56,390 nucleotides of DNA from Alphaproteobacteria bacterium (GTDB taxonomy: Bacteria > Pseudomonadota > Alphaproteobacteria > CACIAM-22H2): the NCBI GenBank assembly GCA_016793165.1, contig JAEULA010000017.1, positions 1-56,390 on the forward strand. Direction: 5' to 3'. Below are positions 11,626 through 19,780 of the stretch, in pieces; the stretch's first letter is position 1; each line of letters opens with the position of its first letter. The position numbers were made by a program, and so were the translations under genes. The notes below the pieces were generated by a model. It saw only the letters and a list, made by a program, of their open reading frames with translations. It was not told the origin of the DNA and did not search any database.

Positions 11626-12615
11626 TCAGCCCACGAACTCGTTGGTGAAGTAGTCCGTTGCCTTCCATCCGGCCTTGATCGCACCGGCCGCCTCGAGGGC
11701 CTTCAGCGCCGCGGCCCAGTCGCCCTCCGCCTGCCAGCCGATCGGCTTGCCGGCCGTCGCCGGCGTGTCGAAGAAGTCGAGGGTGAGCTTGATCTGCTCG
11801 CGCACGACGCCGCGATCGAGCTTCGCGTCGGGACGCTGCTTGATCATCGCCTCGACGCCGTCGTCGAGATTGCCCTTGAGATGCGTCCAGGCGCGCACCT
11901 GCGTCTCGACCAGGCGCTTGAGCGCGGCTCCGCGACCCTTGATCGTCGCCTCGGTCGCGATCAGCCCGTAGCTCGGGAACGCGACGCCGGCATCCTCCGC
12001 ATGGATCGCCTTGCTCGGCCGCGGCTTCTCGGCGACCGGCAGCGCGGACGGCGTCGTCGACATCAGCCCGTCGGCGCGCTTGGCCGTGTAGGTGCCCCAG
12101 AGCGCCGCGGGATCGACGAACATGACGTTGACGCTGTTGCGATCGAGGCCGCCTGCCTTGAGCCAGGCGTCGATGAACGGCGCCCACGGGCTCGCGGCGA
12201 ACACCACGATCGACTTGCCGCGGAAGTCCTGGACCCTCGCGATCGGCGAGTCGCGGTCGACGAGCACCGAGAGATCGGTGCGCCGGCCGAATCCCGCGAA
12301 GGCCTTCACGGTCGCGCCCTGCTCGCGCGCCTGCGCGATCAGGCCGACCTGGATCTGGCCGACATCGGCCTGTCCCGCGTTGACGAGCTGCAGCGTGTTG
12401 CCGCTGCCGCGCCCGTCCTGGACGTCGACCGCAAGCCCGGCGTCCTTGAACCAGCCCTTGCTCTCGGCCAGATGCATCGCCGCCTGCACGCCCCAGGGCG
12501 AGAAGTCGAGCCGGACCGTTAGCTTCTCCTGGCCGCGCGCGACATAGGGCGCCGCGAGGGCCCCTGTCGCCGCGACCAGTGCTGCGCGACGCGTAAGACG
12601 CAATGTGTCGACCAT
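11626..12615 (-). CDS. ABC transporter substrate-binding protein (NMT1/THI5-like, SsuA family)
   Basis: This 329-residue periplasmic binding protein has a Tat-like leader, TRRAALVAATGALAAP, followed by the NMT1/SsuA-like fold. Landmarks are RLDFSPWGVQAAMHLAESKG near the N-terminus, LVNAGQADVG, and FRGKSIVV. Family members bind hydroxymethylpyrimidine-like compounds, sulfonates, nitrate or other small planar or anionic ligands. The ATG at 12615 follows a strong GGAGGAGGACAGGGG site. Being downstream of hyuAB in one operon, it probably delivers the ring compound that the hydantoinase-like enzyme opens. This link is by context, not by ligand residues. Confidence 0.92.
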   Translation of the reverse strand: MVDTLRLTRRAALVAATGALAAPYVARGQEKLTVRLDFSPWGVQAAMHLAESKGWFKDAGLAVDVQDGRGSGNTLQLVNAGQADVGQIQVGLIAQAREQGATVKAFAGFGRRTDLSVLVDRDSPIARVQDFRGKSIVVFAASPWAPFIDAWLKAGGLDRNSVNVMFVDPAALWGTYTAKRADGLMSTTPSALPVAEKPRPSKAIHAEDAGVAFPSYGLIATEATIKGRGAALKRLVETQVRAWTHLKGNLDDGVEAMIKQRPDAKLDRGVVREQIKLTLDFFDTPATAGKPIGWQAEGDWAAALKALEAAGAIKAGWKATDYFTNEFVG

Positions 12616-12678
12616 CCCCTGTCCTCCTCCTGTGGCCGCCGGACCAGCGCGCTCGGCCTGTACCCGGTCGTTGAAATC

Positions 12679-12708
12679 CCGGGGCCGGCGCCCGCGCGCC
12701 CGCCCCGG
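12679..12708. repeat. intercistronic hairpin between hyuB and the binding-protein gene
   Basis: Arms 12679-12690 and 12697-12708 (CCGGGGCCGGCG / CGCCCGCCCCGG) pair with one mismatch around a 6-base loop, in the 104-base gap between hyuB and the binding-protein gene. There is no T tract. It probably only stabilises or segments the message. Confidence 0.55.
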
Positions 12709-12719
12709 TCGTCGGATCG

Positions 12720-14456
12720 TCATCTTCGGGCCGCGCGCAGCTTCGCGGTCGCCGGCTCGTCGACCGTCCCGCTGCGCGGATCGACGGCGACGCCGTAGCG
12801 CTCGCGCGCGGCGGCCGCCGTCACCTTCTCGTTCCACACGTCCCGCGCCACCGCCTGCGGATCGCGCGCGAGCGGGTCGCCGTGACCGCCGCCCCCCGCC
12901 TGATGGTGCGACAGGAGCTCGCCCCTGCGCATCGTCATCGTGACCTTGCCGGGAATCGAGCGCTTCGCATCGCCCTCGCCGAGCCAGTTCGCGCTCGGCC
13001 CGCCGGGCGCGCCGCCGTCGAGGCCGTAGGGCGGGAAGCGCAGGCGATCGGCGCGCAGCTGCAGCACCGCCTCGTCGGCGAGCAGCCGGTAGCTGCGCGC
13101 GAGTCCGAGCCCCCCGCGGAAGCGTCCGGCGCCGCCGCTGTCGGGCACCAGTGCGTATTCCTCGATCCGCACGGGATGCTGGCGCTCGAGCACCTCGACC
13201 GGGGTGTTCGACAGGTTCTGCGAAGGATTGGTGATCGCCTCGATGCCGTCCTTGTCCGGACGGCCGCCCCAGCATCCACTGATCATGTCGACGATGATGA
13301 AGGGCCGGTTGTCGGGATGGCGGCCGCCGAGACAGACGACCGTGTTCCCGCCCTCGCCGGCCGCCGGCATGATGTGCGGCACGATCTGCGCAAGCGCGCC
13401 GAACATCGTGTCCATCACCCGGTAGCCGGTGAGCGCCCGCGCCGCCACCGGCGCCGGCGAGACCGGGTTGAGGACGCTGCCCTCGGGCGCGGTCACCTCG
13501 ATGCAGCGGAAGACGCCGGCATTGTTCGGGATGTCGCCGAGCAGTGCGCAGCGCACGCTGAGGAATGCGTTGGACTTCGTGAACGAGAGCGTCGAGTTGA
13601 TCGCCGCGCGCACCTGCTTCGACGTCCCGGCCCAGTCGACCAGCAGCGAGCCGTCGTCGCGCACCGTGACCGCGACCGACAGCGGCACCGGCGCGTCCGA
13701 CAGCCCGTCGCTGTCGATGTGGTCGGTGAAGCGGTAGGTGCCGCGCGGCCAGGTCCGGATCTCCGCCCGCGTCATGCGCTCGGCGTAGTCGAGCAGCGCG
13801 GCGAGGTGGCCGCGCAGGCCGTCGGCGCCGTAGCGACCGACGAGACGGGCGATCTCGCGCGCGCCGACCTGGCAGGCCGCGTACTGCGCGCGCATGTCGC
13901 CGAGAACGCGGTCGGGCACGCGCACGTTCAGCCCGATCATCGCTTCCAGGGTCTCGTCCATCGCGCCGGCGTGGAAGAGCTTGAGCGGCGGGATGCGCAA
14001 CCCCTCCTGGAAGATCTCCGTGCTGTCGGCCGCGTTCGAGCCGGGCACGCGGCCGCCCATGTCGGTGTGGTGGCAGATCACCACGGTCCAGGCCAGGATC
14101 TCCGCGCCGGCGAAGACCGGATAGAACATGAACACGTCCGGCAGGTGCATGCCGCCGCAATACGGGTCGTTCATGATCACGGCGTCGCCGGGGGCGAGTC
14201 GGCCGTTCCAGCGCGCCTGCACCGCGCCCATCGCCTCGGGGATTGCGCCGAGATGCTGCGCGATGGTCTTCGCCTGCGCGACCATCTCGCCCTTGGCGTC
14301 GCAGATCGCCGCCGAGTAGTCCATCACGTCCTTGACGATCTCGGAGCGCGCGGTGCGGATGACCGTGTAGGCGATCTCGTCGACGATCGCGTCCATCGCG
14401 TTCTTCACGACCGCGAAGGTGATCGGATCGCCCGGAGGCGTCGCGGCTTCAGGCAT
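12720..14456 (-). CDS. hyuB: hydantoinase/5-oxoprolinase B-type subunit (HyuB)
   Basis: This 578-residue HyuB-type subunit works with HyuA in ATP-dependent opening of cyclic amides such as hydantoins, 5-oxoproline or N-methylhydantoin; related pairs act as acetone or acetophenone carboxylases. Family landmarks include PITFAVVKNAMDAIVDEI at the start, VMDYSAAICDA, VIMNDPYCGGMHLPD, HHTDMGGRVPGSNA, and the glycine-rich QAGGGGHGDP near the C-terminus. The ATG at 14456 overlaps the hyuA stop by 8 bases (ATGCCTGA). Length is normal for the family. The exact substrate is open. Confidence 0.93.
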   Translation of the reverse strand: MPEAATPPGDPITFAVVKNAMDAIVDEIAYTVIRTARSEIVKDVMDYSAAICDAKGEMVAQAKTIAQHLGAIPEAMGAVQARWNGRLAPGDAVIMNDPYCGGMHLPDVFMFYPVFAGAEILAWTVVICHHTDMGGRVPGSNAADSTEIFQEGLRIPPLKLFHAGAMDETLEAMIGLNVRVPDRVLGDMRAQYAACQVGAREIARLVGRYGADGLRGHLAALLDYAERMTRAEIRTWPRGTYRFTDHIDSDGLSDAPVPLSVAVTVRDDGSLLVDWAGTSKQVRAAINSTLSFTKSNAFLSVRCALLGDIPNNAGVFRCIEVTAPEGSVLNPVSPAPVAARALTGYRVMDTMFGALAQIVPHIMPAAGEGGNTVVCLGGRHPDNRPFIIVDMISGCWGGRPDKDGIEAITNPSQNLSNTPVEVLERQHPVRIEEYALVPDSGGAGRFRGGLGLARSYRLLADEAVLQLRADRLRFPPYGLDGGAPGGPSANWLGEGDAKRSIPGKVTMTMRRGELLSHHQAGGGGHGDPLARDPQAVARDVWNEKVTAAAARERYGVAVDPRSGTVDEPATAKLRAARR

Positions 14457-16554
14457 CGTCGTCTCCCAGGTCGATGGCGAGGCAGCCCGCGCCGATCGTG
14501 CGCGCCACGCATCCCGGCGGCACGACGATCGTCGTGTCGTAGCTCTCGATGATCGCGGGCCCGGCGACCGGGCCCCGCTCCACCGCCGATCGCGGCACGA
14601 GCCGCGCCGCGATCGGCGCGGCGCCCCGCGCGAAGGAGACCGGCCGCTCCCCGCTCGCGCCGGCCATCGCGCGCGCGTCCAGGGCCACGCGCGCGAAGTC
14701 GATCCGACTCGCTGCGGTGCCGATCGCCGAGAGCCGGAGGTTGACCAGCTCGACCGGCTCGCCCGCGGCGACGTAGCCGAAGGTCTCGCGGTAGAGCCGC
14801 TCGAACGATACCTGCAGCGCCGCCGCGTCGAACGGCCCTTCCGGCATCGGCACGGTGAGCTGCGAAGACTGCCCGAGATAGCGGACATCCGCGGCGTGGC
14901 GCAGCCGGATGGTCGCCGCCGCATAGCCCTCCTGTGCAAGGGCGAGGCGGCCGTCGCGCGCCATCGCCTCCTGCGCGGCGCGCACGGCCGCGGACGCGAC
15001 GCGCGCGAGCGGCATCAGCAGCGGCGTGACGAACTCGTGCGCCGCCTCCGCCGCCAGCATCCCGGCGGCGGAGAAGACGCCGGAGACCGGCGCGATCACG
15101 ACGCGCCGGATGCCGAGCTGGCGCGCGACGTCGACGGCGTGCAGCGGTCCGCCGCCGCCGAAGGCCATCAGCGCCATGTCGCGAGGATCCTTGCCGCGCT
15201 CGACGGTCACGGCGCGGATCGCGCGGGCCATGTTGACGTTGGCGACCTGGCGGATGCCGTGCGCTGCCTCCTCGACCGTGAGGCCGAGCGGCCGCGCGAC
15301 ATGGATCTCCACCGCGCGGTGCGAGAGGGCGGCGTCGACGGCGAGCGATCCGCCGGCGAGGGCCCGCGGATTGAGGTAGCCGAGCACCATGTTGGCGTCG
15401 GTGACGGTCGGCCGGTCGTTGCCGCGGCCGTAGCAGGCGGGACCGGGATCGCCGCCGGCGCTCACCGGGCCGACGACGAGCAGGCCGCCGGCGTCGATAT
15501 GGGCGATCGAGCCGCCGCCCGAGCCGACCTCGGCGATGTCGATCGCCGGGACCTTCAGCATGTAGCCCGCGCCCTTCACGAAGCGCGAGGGCGTGCTGAT
15601 GCCGTCGCGGAACTCGTATTCGGTGACCAGCGACGGCTCGCCGGCCTCGATGATCGCGGCCTTCGCGGTCGTCCCGCCCATGTCGAAGACGATGGCGTCC
15701 GCCGCAGCGATCGCCGGCCCGAGCTTCGCCGCGCCGGCGACGCCGCCCGCCGGGCCCGAGCCGACGGCGAAGACCGGCCGCTCGCGCGCGGTCCCGAGCC
15801 CGATCATGCCGCCGTTCGAGGCCATCACCTGGACCGGCGCACCCAGCCCGATCGCTGCGAGGCGCGCCTGCAGCCGCGAGAGGTATCCGCGCATCGCCGG
15901 CAGGATGTAGGCGTTCACGACGGCGGTGCTGGTGCGCTCGTATTCCTGGATCTCCGCAAGAACCTCGCAGGACGCCGTCACCAGCAGCGACGGCGCACGC
16001 TCGCGCAGCAGCGCCGCCGCGCGGCGCTCATGGCTCGGGTTGACGTAGCTGTTGAGGAAGCACACGGCGACCGCCTCGACGCCCTCGGCCAGGAACATCG
16101 CCGCCGCCTCGCGCACGGAGGCCTCGTCGAGGGGCGTCACGATGGCGCCGTCGGCCGCGATCCGCTCGACCGCCTCGCGCCGCCAGCGCCTGGGCACCAG
16201 CGGATCGGGCTTGCGCCAGGTCATGTCGAACATGCCGGGCGTGCGGATGCGGCCGATCTCCAGCACGTCGCGGAAGCCGCGCGTCGTCAGCAGCCCGGTG
16301 CGCGCCCCGACCTTCTGCAGGATCGTGTTCGAGCCGACGGTCGTGCCGTGCACGACCTCGCCGACCGCCGCGGCCGGCAGTCCGGCCTCGGCGAGCACCG
16401 CCTTCACGCCGGCCGCGACGCCCTCGCCGGGATCGCGCGGCGTGGTGGTCGTCTTGTTGACGTAGAGCCGGCCGTCGGGAAGCGCGAGCACGACGTCGGT
16501 GAAGGTGCCGCCGACATCGACGCCGATGCGTGCCGCCATGGTCGCGCCGTCCAT
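14449..16554 (-). CDS. hyuA: hydantoinase/5-oxoprolinase A-type subunit (HyuA)
   Basis: This 701-residue ATP-binding subunit starts with the actin-like phosphate motif IGVDVGGTFTDV, has the second nucleotide motif FDMGGTTAK near the middle, and contains the GSGGGSIAHID segment typical of HyuA. ATP is used to phosphorylate the cyclic amide before hydrolysis. The start is ATG 16554 because a GAGGGAG site lies just before it; an internal ATG at 16539 lacks one. It is the first gene of a leftward operon hyuA-hyuB-binding protein-ATPase-permease. Its promoter region is shared with the divergent TetR gene, whose probable operator begins 17 bases upstream of this start. Confidence 0.94.
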   Translation of the reverse strand: MDGATMAARIGVDVGGTFTDVVLALPDGRLYVNKTTTTPRDPGEGVAAGVKAVLAEAGLPAAAVGEVVHGTTVGSNTILQKVGARTGLLTTRGFRDVLEIGRIRTPGMFDMTWRKPDPLVPRRWRREAVERIAADGAIVTPLDEASVREAAAMFLAEGVEAVAVCFLNSYVNPSHERRAAALLRERAPSLLVTASCEVLAEIQEYERTSTAVVNAYILPAMRGYLSRLQARLAAIGLGAPVQVMASNGGMIGLGTARERPVFAVGSGPAGGVAGAAKLGPAIAAADAIVFDMGGTTAKAAIIEAGEPSLVTEYEFRDGISTPSRFVKGAGYMLKVPAIDIAEVGSGGGSIAHIDAGGLLVVGPVSAGGDPGPACYGRGNDRPTVTDANMVLGYLNPRALAGGSLAVDAALSHRAVEIHVARPLGLTVEEAAHGIRQVANVNMARAIRAVTVERGKDPRDMALMAFGGGGPLHAVDVARQLGIRRVVIAPVSGVFSAAGMLAAEAAHEFVTPLLMPLARVASAAVRAAQEAMARDGRLALAQEGYAAATIRLRHAADVRYLGQSSQLTVPMPEGPFDAAALQVSFERLYRETFGYVAAGEPVELVNLRLSAIGTAASRIDFARVALDARAMAGASGERPVSFARGAAPIAARLVPRSAVERGPVAGPAIIESYDTTIVVPPGCVARTIGAGCLAIDLGDDDA

Positions 16555-16570
16555 CCGACTCCCTCGCCGC

Positions 16571-16598
16571 CGCTTATTGACCAAGCGGTCAATAAGCG
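16571..16598. promoter_or_regulatory. TetR-type operator, perfect palindrome
   Basis: This is a perfect inverted repeat with 12-bp arms: CGCTTATTGACC, spacer AAGC, GGTCAATAAGCG. The core TTGACC-N4-GGTCAA is a common TetR-family operator form. It sits in the 60 bases between divergent hyuA and the TetR gene, so one repressor could control both. TTGACC at 16577-16582 also reads as a -35 with AACTAT (16600-16605) 17 bases on, which would place the operator over the tetR promoter. Confidence 0.88.
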
Positions 16599-16599
16599 G

Positions 16600-16605
16600 A
16601 ACTAT
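16600..16605 (+). promoter_or_regulatory. probable -10 element of the TetR gene
   Basis: AACTAT lies 17 bases after TTGACC (16577-16582) and ends 9 bases before the TetR ATG at 16615. The transcript would start only a few bases from the ATG, and no ribosome site is seen, so the regulator may be made from a leaderless or nearly leaderless message. Confidence 0.4.
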
Positions 16606-16614
16606 GCGCCCGCG

Positions 16615-17313
16615 ATGCCACCCCGTCAACGCCGCCTGCGCGGCACGCGCGACTCGGCGACGGCCCAGGCCGTCATTCTCGACGCCGCGATCCGCGAGTT
16701 CGCCGCCAAGGGCCTCGCCGGCGCGCGGGTCGACGCGATCGCGCGCGCCGCGCGCGTCGCCAAGGGCCTGGTCTTCCACCACTACGGATCGAAGCAGGCG
16801 CTGTGGGTGGCGGCGCTCGAGCACATCTACGCGACGCTGCGCTCGGGCCAGGACGCGGCCGCGATCGAGGCGCTCGGCCCGGTCGAGGGCATCCGCGAGC
16901 TCGCACGCAGCACCTTCCGCCTGTTCCGCGACCACCCGGAGATCGTGGCGCTGATGAACGAGGAGAACCTGCACCGGGCCAGCAACGTGCGCGCCTCGCC
17001 GCGGATCCGCGCGCTCTACAATCCGCTGTTCGCCGGCATGCAGCGCCTGCTCGACGCCGGTCGCCGCGCCGGGTTGTTCCGCGACGACGTCGACGTGACG
17101 GCCCTCTACATCGCGCTCTCGGGCCTCGGTTACTTCTACTGCGCGAACCGCTGGACCCTGTCCGCCGTCTTCGCCGGCGACCTGTTCCGGGAGGACCGGA
17201 TCGCGACCTACGAGTCGCTCATCGCCGACATGGTCGTCGCCCACCTCCAGCACGGCGTGAAGCCGCGGCGACCGCGGCGCAGCGCTAGAGGGACACGTTC
17301 GATTGCGCTATGA
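16615..17313 (+). CDS. TetR/AcrR-family transcriptional regulator
   Basis: This 232-residue regulator has an N-terminal helix-turn-helix at about 18-64: AVILDAAIREFAAKG, then VDAIARAARVAKG and VFHHYGSKQALW, the classic TetR_N pattern. The ligand-binding half is helical and of normal length, and may sense the ring compound or its product. The ATG at 16615 fixes the frame; there is no clear ribosome site. The gene is divergent from hyuA across a perfect TTGACC-N4-GGTCAA palindrome, which strongly suggests self-regulation and repression of the hyuAB-importer operon. The molybdenum hydroxylase gene follows 54 bases downstream on the same strand. Confidence 0.93.
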   Translation: MPPRQRRLRGTRDSATAQAVILDAAIREFAAKGLAGARVDAIARAARVAKGLVFHHYGSKQALWVAALEHIYATLRSGQDAAAIEALGPVEGIRELARSTFRLFRDHPEIVALMNEENLHRASNVRASPRIRALYNPLFAGMQRLLDAGRRAGLFRDDVDVTALYIALSGLGYFYCANRWTLSAVFAGDLFREDRIATYESLIADMVVAHLQHGVKPRRPRRSARGTRSIAL

Positions 17314-17315
17314 CG

Positions 17316-17343
17316 CACCGCCCTCCCCGGACGGAGGGTGGTG
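17316..17343 (+). repeat. hairpin in the leader of the molybdenum hydroxylase gene
   Basis: Arms 17316-17326 (CACCGCCCTCC) and 17333-17343 (GGAGGGTGGTG) match at 10 of 11 positions with a 6-base loop. The right arm contains the only strong GGAGG in the gap and two GTG codons in frame with the downstream gene, so folding would hide those alternative starts. Confidence 0.5.
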
Positions 17344-17367
17344 AACCTCCTGTCGGGTGACGACGCC

Positions 17368-19686
17368 ATGGCCTATGACGTTCTTCCTGGACTTGGGCAG
17401 CCGCTGCGCCGGCTCGAGGACCCGCGCCTGCTGACCGGCGGCGGCCGGTTCACGCAGAGCATCGCGGCGCCGGGCGCGCTTCACGCGATCTTCCTGCGCT
17501 CGCCGCATGCCCATGCGCGGATCCGCTCGATCGGCACGGAGGCGGCCCGCGCCCTGCCCGGCGTGCGCGCCATCTTCACCGCCTCGGACACGGTGGCGGC
17601 GGGGCTCGGCCACAATCCCAGCATCGTCGAGATCAAGGACGCGCACGGCCGGCGCCACGTCGAGCCGCCGCGCCTGCCCATGTCGCCGGACCGCGTGCGC
17701 CATGTCGGCGAGATCGTCGCGATGATCGTGGCCGATTCGCCCGACCAGGCCCGCGACGCCGCCGAGGCGATCGAGGTCGACTACGAGCCGCTAGCCTCGG
17801 TGACCACCGGCGACGCCGCGCTGCAGCCCGGCGCGCCGCTGCTGCACGACGAGGCGCCCGGCAATCTCGTCTGCGACTGGAGCAAGGGTGACCTTGCCGC
17901 GACCGACGCCGCCTTCGCGCGCGCGGCGCATGTCGCGCGCGTGAGGTTCCGCGGCCCCCGCATCCTCGCCGGCTACATGGAGACGCGCGCGGCGCTCGCG
18001 GAGTGGGACGAGGCGGCGCAGCGCCTGACGCTGACGACGCCGTCGCAGGGCGTGCACGTGCTGCATCGCCTCTTGTGCGACCGCATCCTCAACATCCCGC
18101 GCGAGAGGCTGCGCGTCGTCACCGAGGACGTCGGCGGCGGGTTCGGCCCCAAGCTGCCGCCCTATCCCGAGCAGAGCCTGGTGTGCTTCGCGGCGATGCG
18201 GCTCAAGCGCGCGGTGCGCTGGACCCAGGAGCGCACGGAGCACCACCTGGCCGACACGCACGCGCGCGACCTCGTCGCCGAGGCGTCGCTCGCGCTCGAC
18301 GCCACCGGCCGCTTCCTGGCGCTGCGGATCGACGCCGTCGCGAATTTCGGCGCCTACGTGTCGACGGTGAATCCGACGATCCCGACCGCCGGCATGGCGA
18401 AGGTGCTGACCTGCCTCTACGACATCCCGGCCGCGCACATCGCGATGCGCTGCGCCTTCTCCAACACCGCGCCGGTCGATGCGGTCCGCGGTGCGGGCAA
18501 GCCCGAGGCGCTGGTGCTGGTCGAGCGGCTCGTCGACGTCGCCGCGCGCGAGACCGGCCGCGACCCCGTCGCGCTGCGCCGCCTCAACCTGATCCGCCGA
18601 GACGCGTTCCCGTACAAGACCGCGCTCGGCTACACCTACGACAGCGGCGACTACGCCGCGCTGATGGATGCCGTGCTGCGCGAAGGAGACGACGCGGGCT
18701 ATGCCGCCCGCCGCGCCGCCTCGGCCGCGCGCGGCCTGCGCCGCGGCCGCGGCTTCGCCTGCCATCTGCACGGCTCCGGCGGCTGGGGCGACGAGACGTC
18801 GATCGTCACCGTCGCCGCCGACGGCGTGATCGAGGCGCGCACCGGCACGCAGAGCCAGGGCCAGGGCCACGCGACGGCCTACGCCCAGGTCGTGGCCGCC
18901 GCCTTCGGCGTCGACGTGACCCGGGTCCGCATCGTCCAGGGCGACAGCGGACGGATCCCGCGCGGCGGCGGCACCGGCGGCTCGTCGTCGACGATCGTGT
19001 CGGGCACGACCATGAAGCGCGCGGTCGACGTCGTGATCGCCAAGGGGCGCGACCAGGCCGCGGACATGCTCGAGGCCGCCGCGCTCGACGTCGAGTATCG
19101 CGACGGCGGCTTCGCCGTGGTCGGCACCGATCGCCGCGTTTCGCTGTTCGATGTCGCGGCGCGCGCCGGCGGCCTCGAAGGCCGCGCCGACTTCGCGGAC
19201 ACGGTCGAGACCTGGCCCACGGGCATCGCGCTCTGCGAGGTCGAGGTCGACCCCGAGACCGGAACGGTGCGGCTCGACCGCTTCGTCGCGGCGGTCGATG
19301 TCGGGACGGTGGTCAATCCGCTGCTGCTCGCCGGCCAGCTGCACGGCGGCTACGCGGCCGGCATCGGCCAGGCGCTGCTCGAGGACGCGCGCTACGACGA
19401 GGAGGGCCAACTGCTCGCCGCGACGCTGATGGACTATGCGATGCCGCGCGCGGCGGACCTGCCGATGTTCGCCCACGTCGTGGCCTCGACGCCGTCGCCC
19501 AACAACATCCTCGGCATCAAGGGGGTCGGCGAGCTGCCCACCAACGGCGCCGCAGCGACGATCGCCAATGCGGTGATCGACGCGCTCGCGGCCGACGGCG
19601 TCGCGCATGTCGAGCTGCCGATGACGCCGAACCGGGTTTGGACGGCGCTGGCGGCCGCCCGTGCATCCGCCAAGGCGGCGCGCTAG
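17368..19686 (+). CDS. xanthine dehydrogenase/CoxL-family molybdopterin-binding subunit
   Basis: This 772-residue large subunit of a molybdenum hydroxylase starts with the family signature GLGQPLRRLEDPRLLTGGG. It has GGGFG near 256-260, VRGAGKPEA near 373-381 (the form II, non-CO-dehydrogenase version of the active-site loop), and the catalytic glutamate E722 in GIKGVGELPTNGAA. Such enzymes hydroxylate aldehydes, purines or N-heterocycles next to the ring nitrogen. No FAD or 2Fe-2S subunit is nearby, so it must borrow partners encoded elsewhere. I chose ATG 17368 (GGGTGA site 7 bases before); GTG codons at 17338 and 17341 are possible but lie in a hairpin. Confidence 0.9.
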   Translation: MAYDVLPGLGQPLRRLEDPRLLTGGGRFTQSIAAPGALHAIFLRSPHAHARIRSIGTEAARALPGVRAIFTASDTVAAGLGHNPSIVEIKDAHGRRHVEPPRLPMSPDRVRHVGEIVAMIVADSPDQARDAAEAIEVDYEPLASVTTGDAALQPGAPLLHDEAPGNLVCDWSKGDLAATDAAFARAAHVARVRFRGPRILAGYMETRAALAEWDEAAQRLTLTTPSQGVHVLHRLLCDRILNIPRERLRVVTEDVGGGFGPKLPPYPEQSLVCFAAMRLKRAVRWTQERTEHHLADTHARDLVAEASLALDATGRFLALRIDAVANFGAYVSTVNPTIPTAGMAKVLTCLYDIPAAHIAMRCAFSNTAPVDAVRGAGKPEALVLVERLVDVAARETGRDPVALRRLNLIRRDAFPYKTALGYTYDSGDYAALMDAVLREGDDAGYAARRAASAARGLRRGRGFACHLHGSGGWGDETSIVTVAADGVIEARTGTQSQGQGHATAYAQVVAAAFGVDVTRVRIVQGDSGRIPRGGGTGGSSSTIVSGTTMKRAVDVVIAKGRDQAADMLEAAALDVEYRDGGFAVVGTDRRVSLFDVAARAGGLEGRADFADTVETWPTGIALCEVEVDPETGTVRLDRFVAAVDVGTVVNPLLLAGQLHGGYAAGIGQALLEDARYDEEGQLLAATLMDYAMPRAADLPMFAHVVASTPSPNNILGIKGVGELPTNGAAATIANAVIDALAADGVAHVELPMTPNRVWTALAAARASAKAAR

Positions 19687-19733
19687 GCGGGAATCCCGTC
19701 CGCGCCGCGCCGCCGCGCCCGGCGAGGCGCGGC

Positions 19734-19773
19734 CGCCGCGTCTCGTCGGGCCGGTGCGCGACGAGACGCGGCG
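19734..19773. terminator. bidirectional hairpin between convergent genes
   Basis: A perfect 15-bp stem (arms 19734-19748 and 19759-19773, CGCCGCGTCTCGTCG and its complement) with a 10-base loop sits between the ends of the molybdenum hydroxylase gene and napC. There is no T tract on either side, but position and strength suggest it insulates the two convergent transcripts. Confidence 0.6.
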
Positions 19774-19780
19774 CCCCGGG

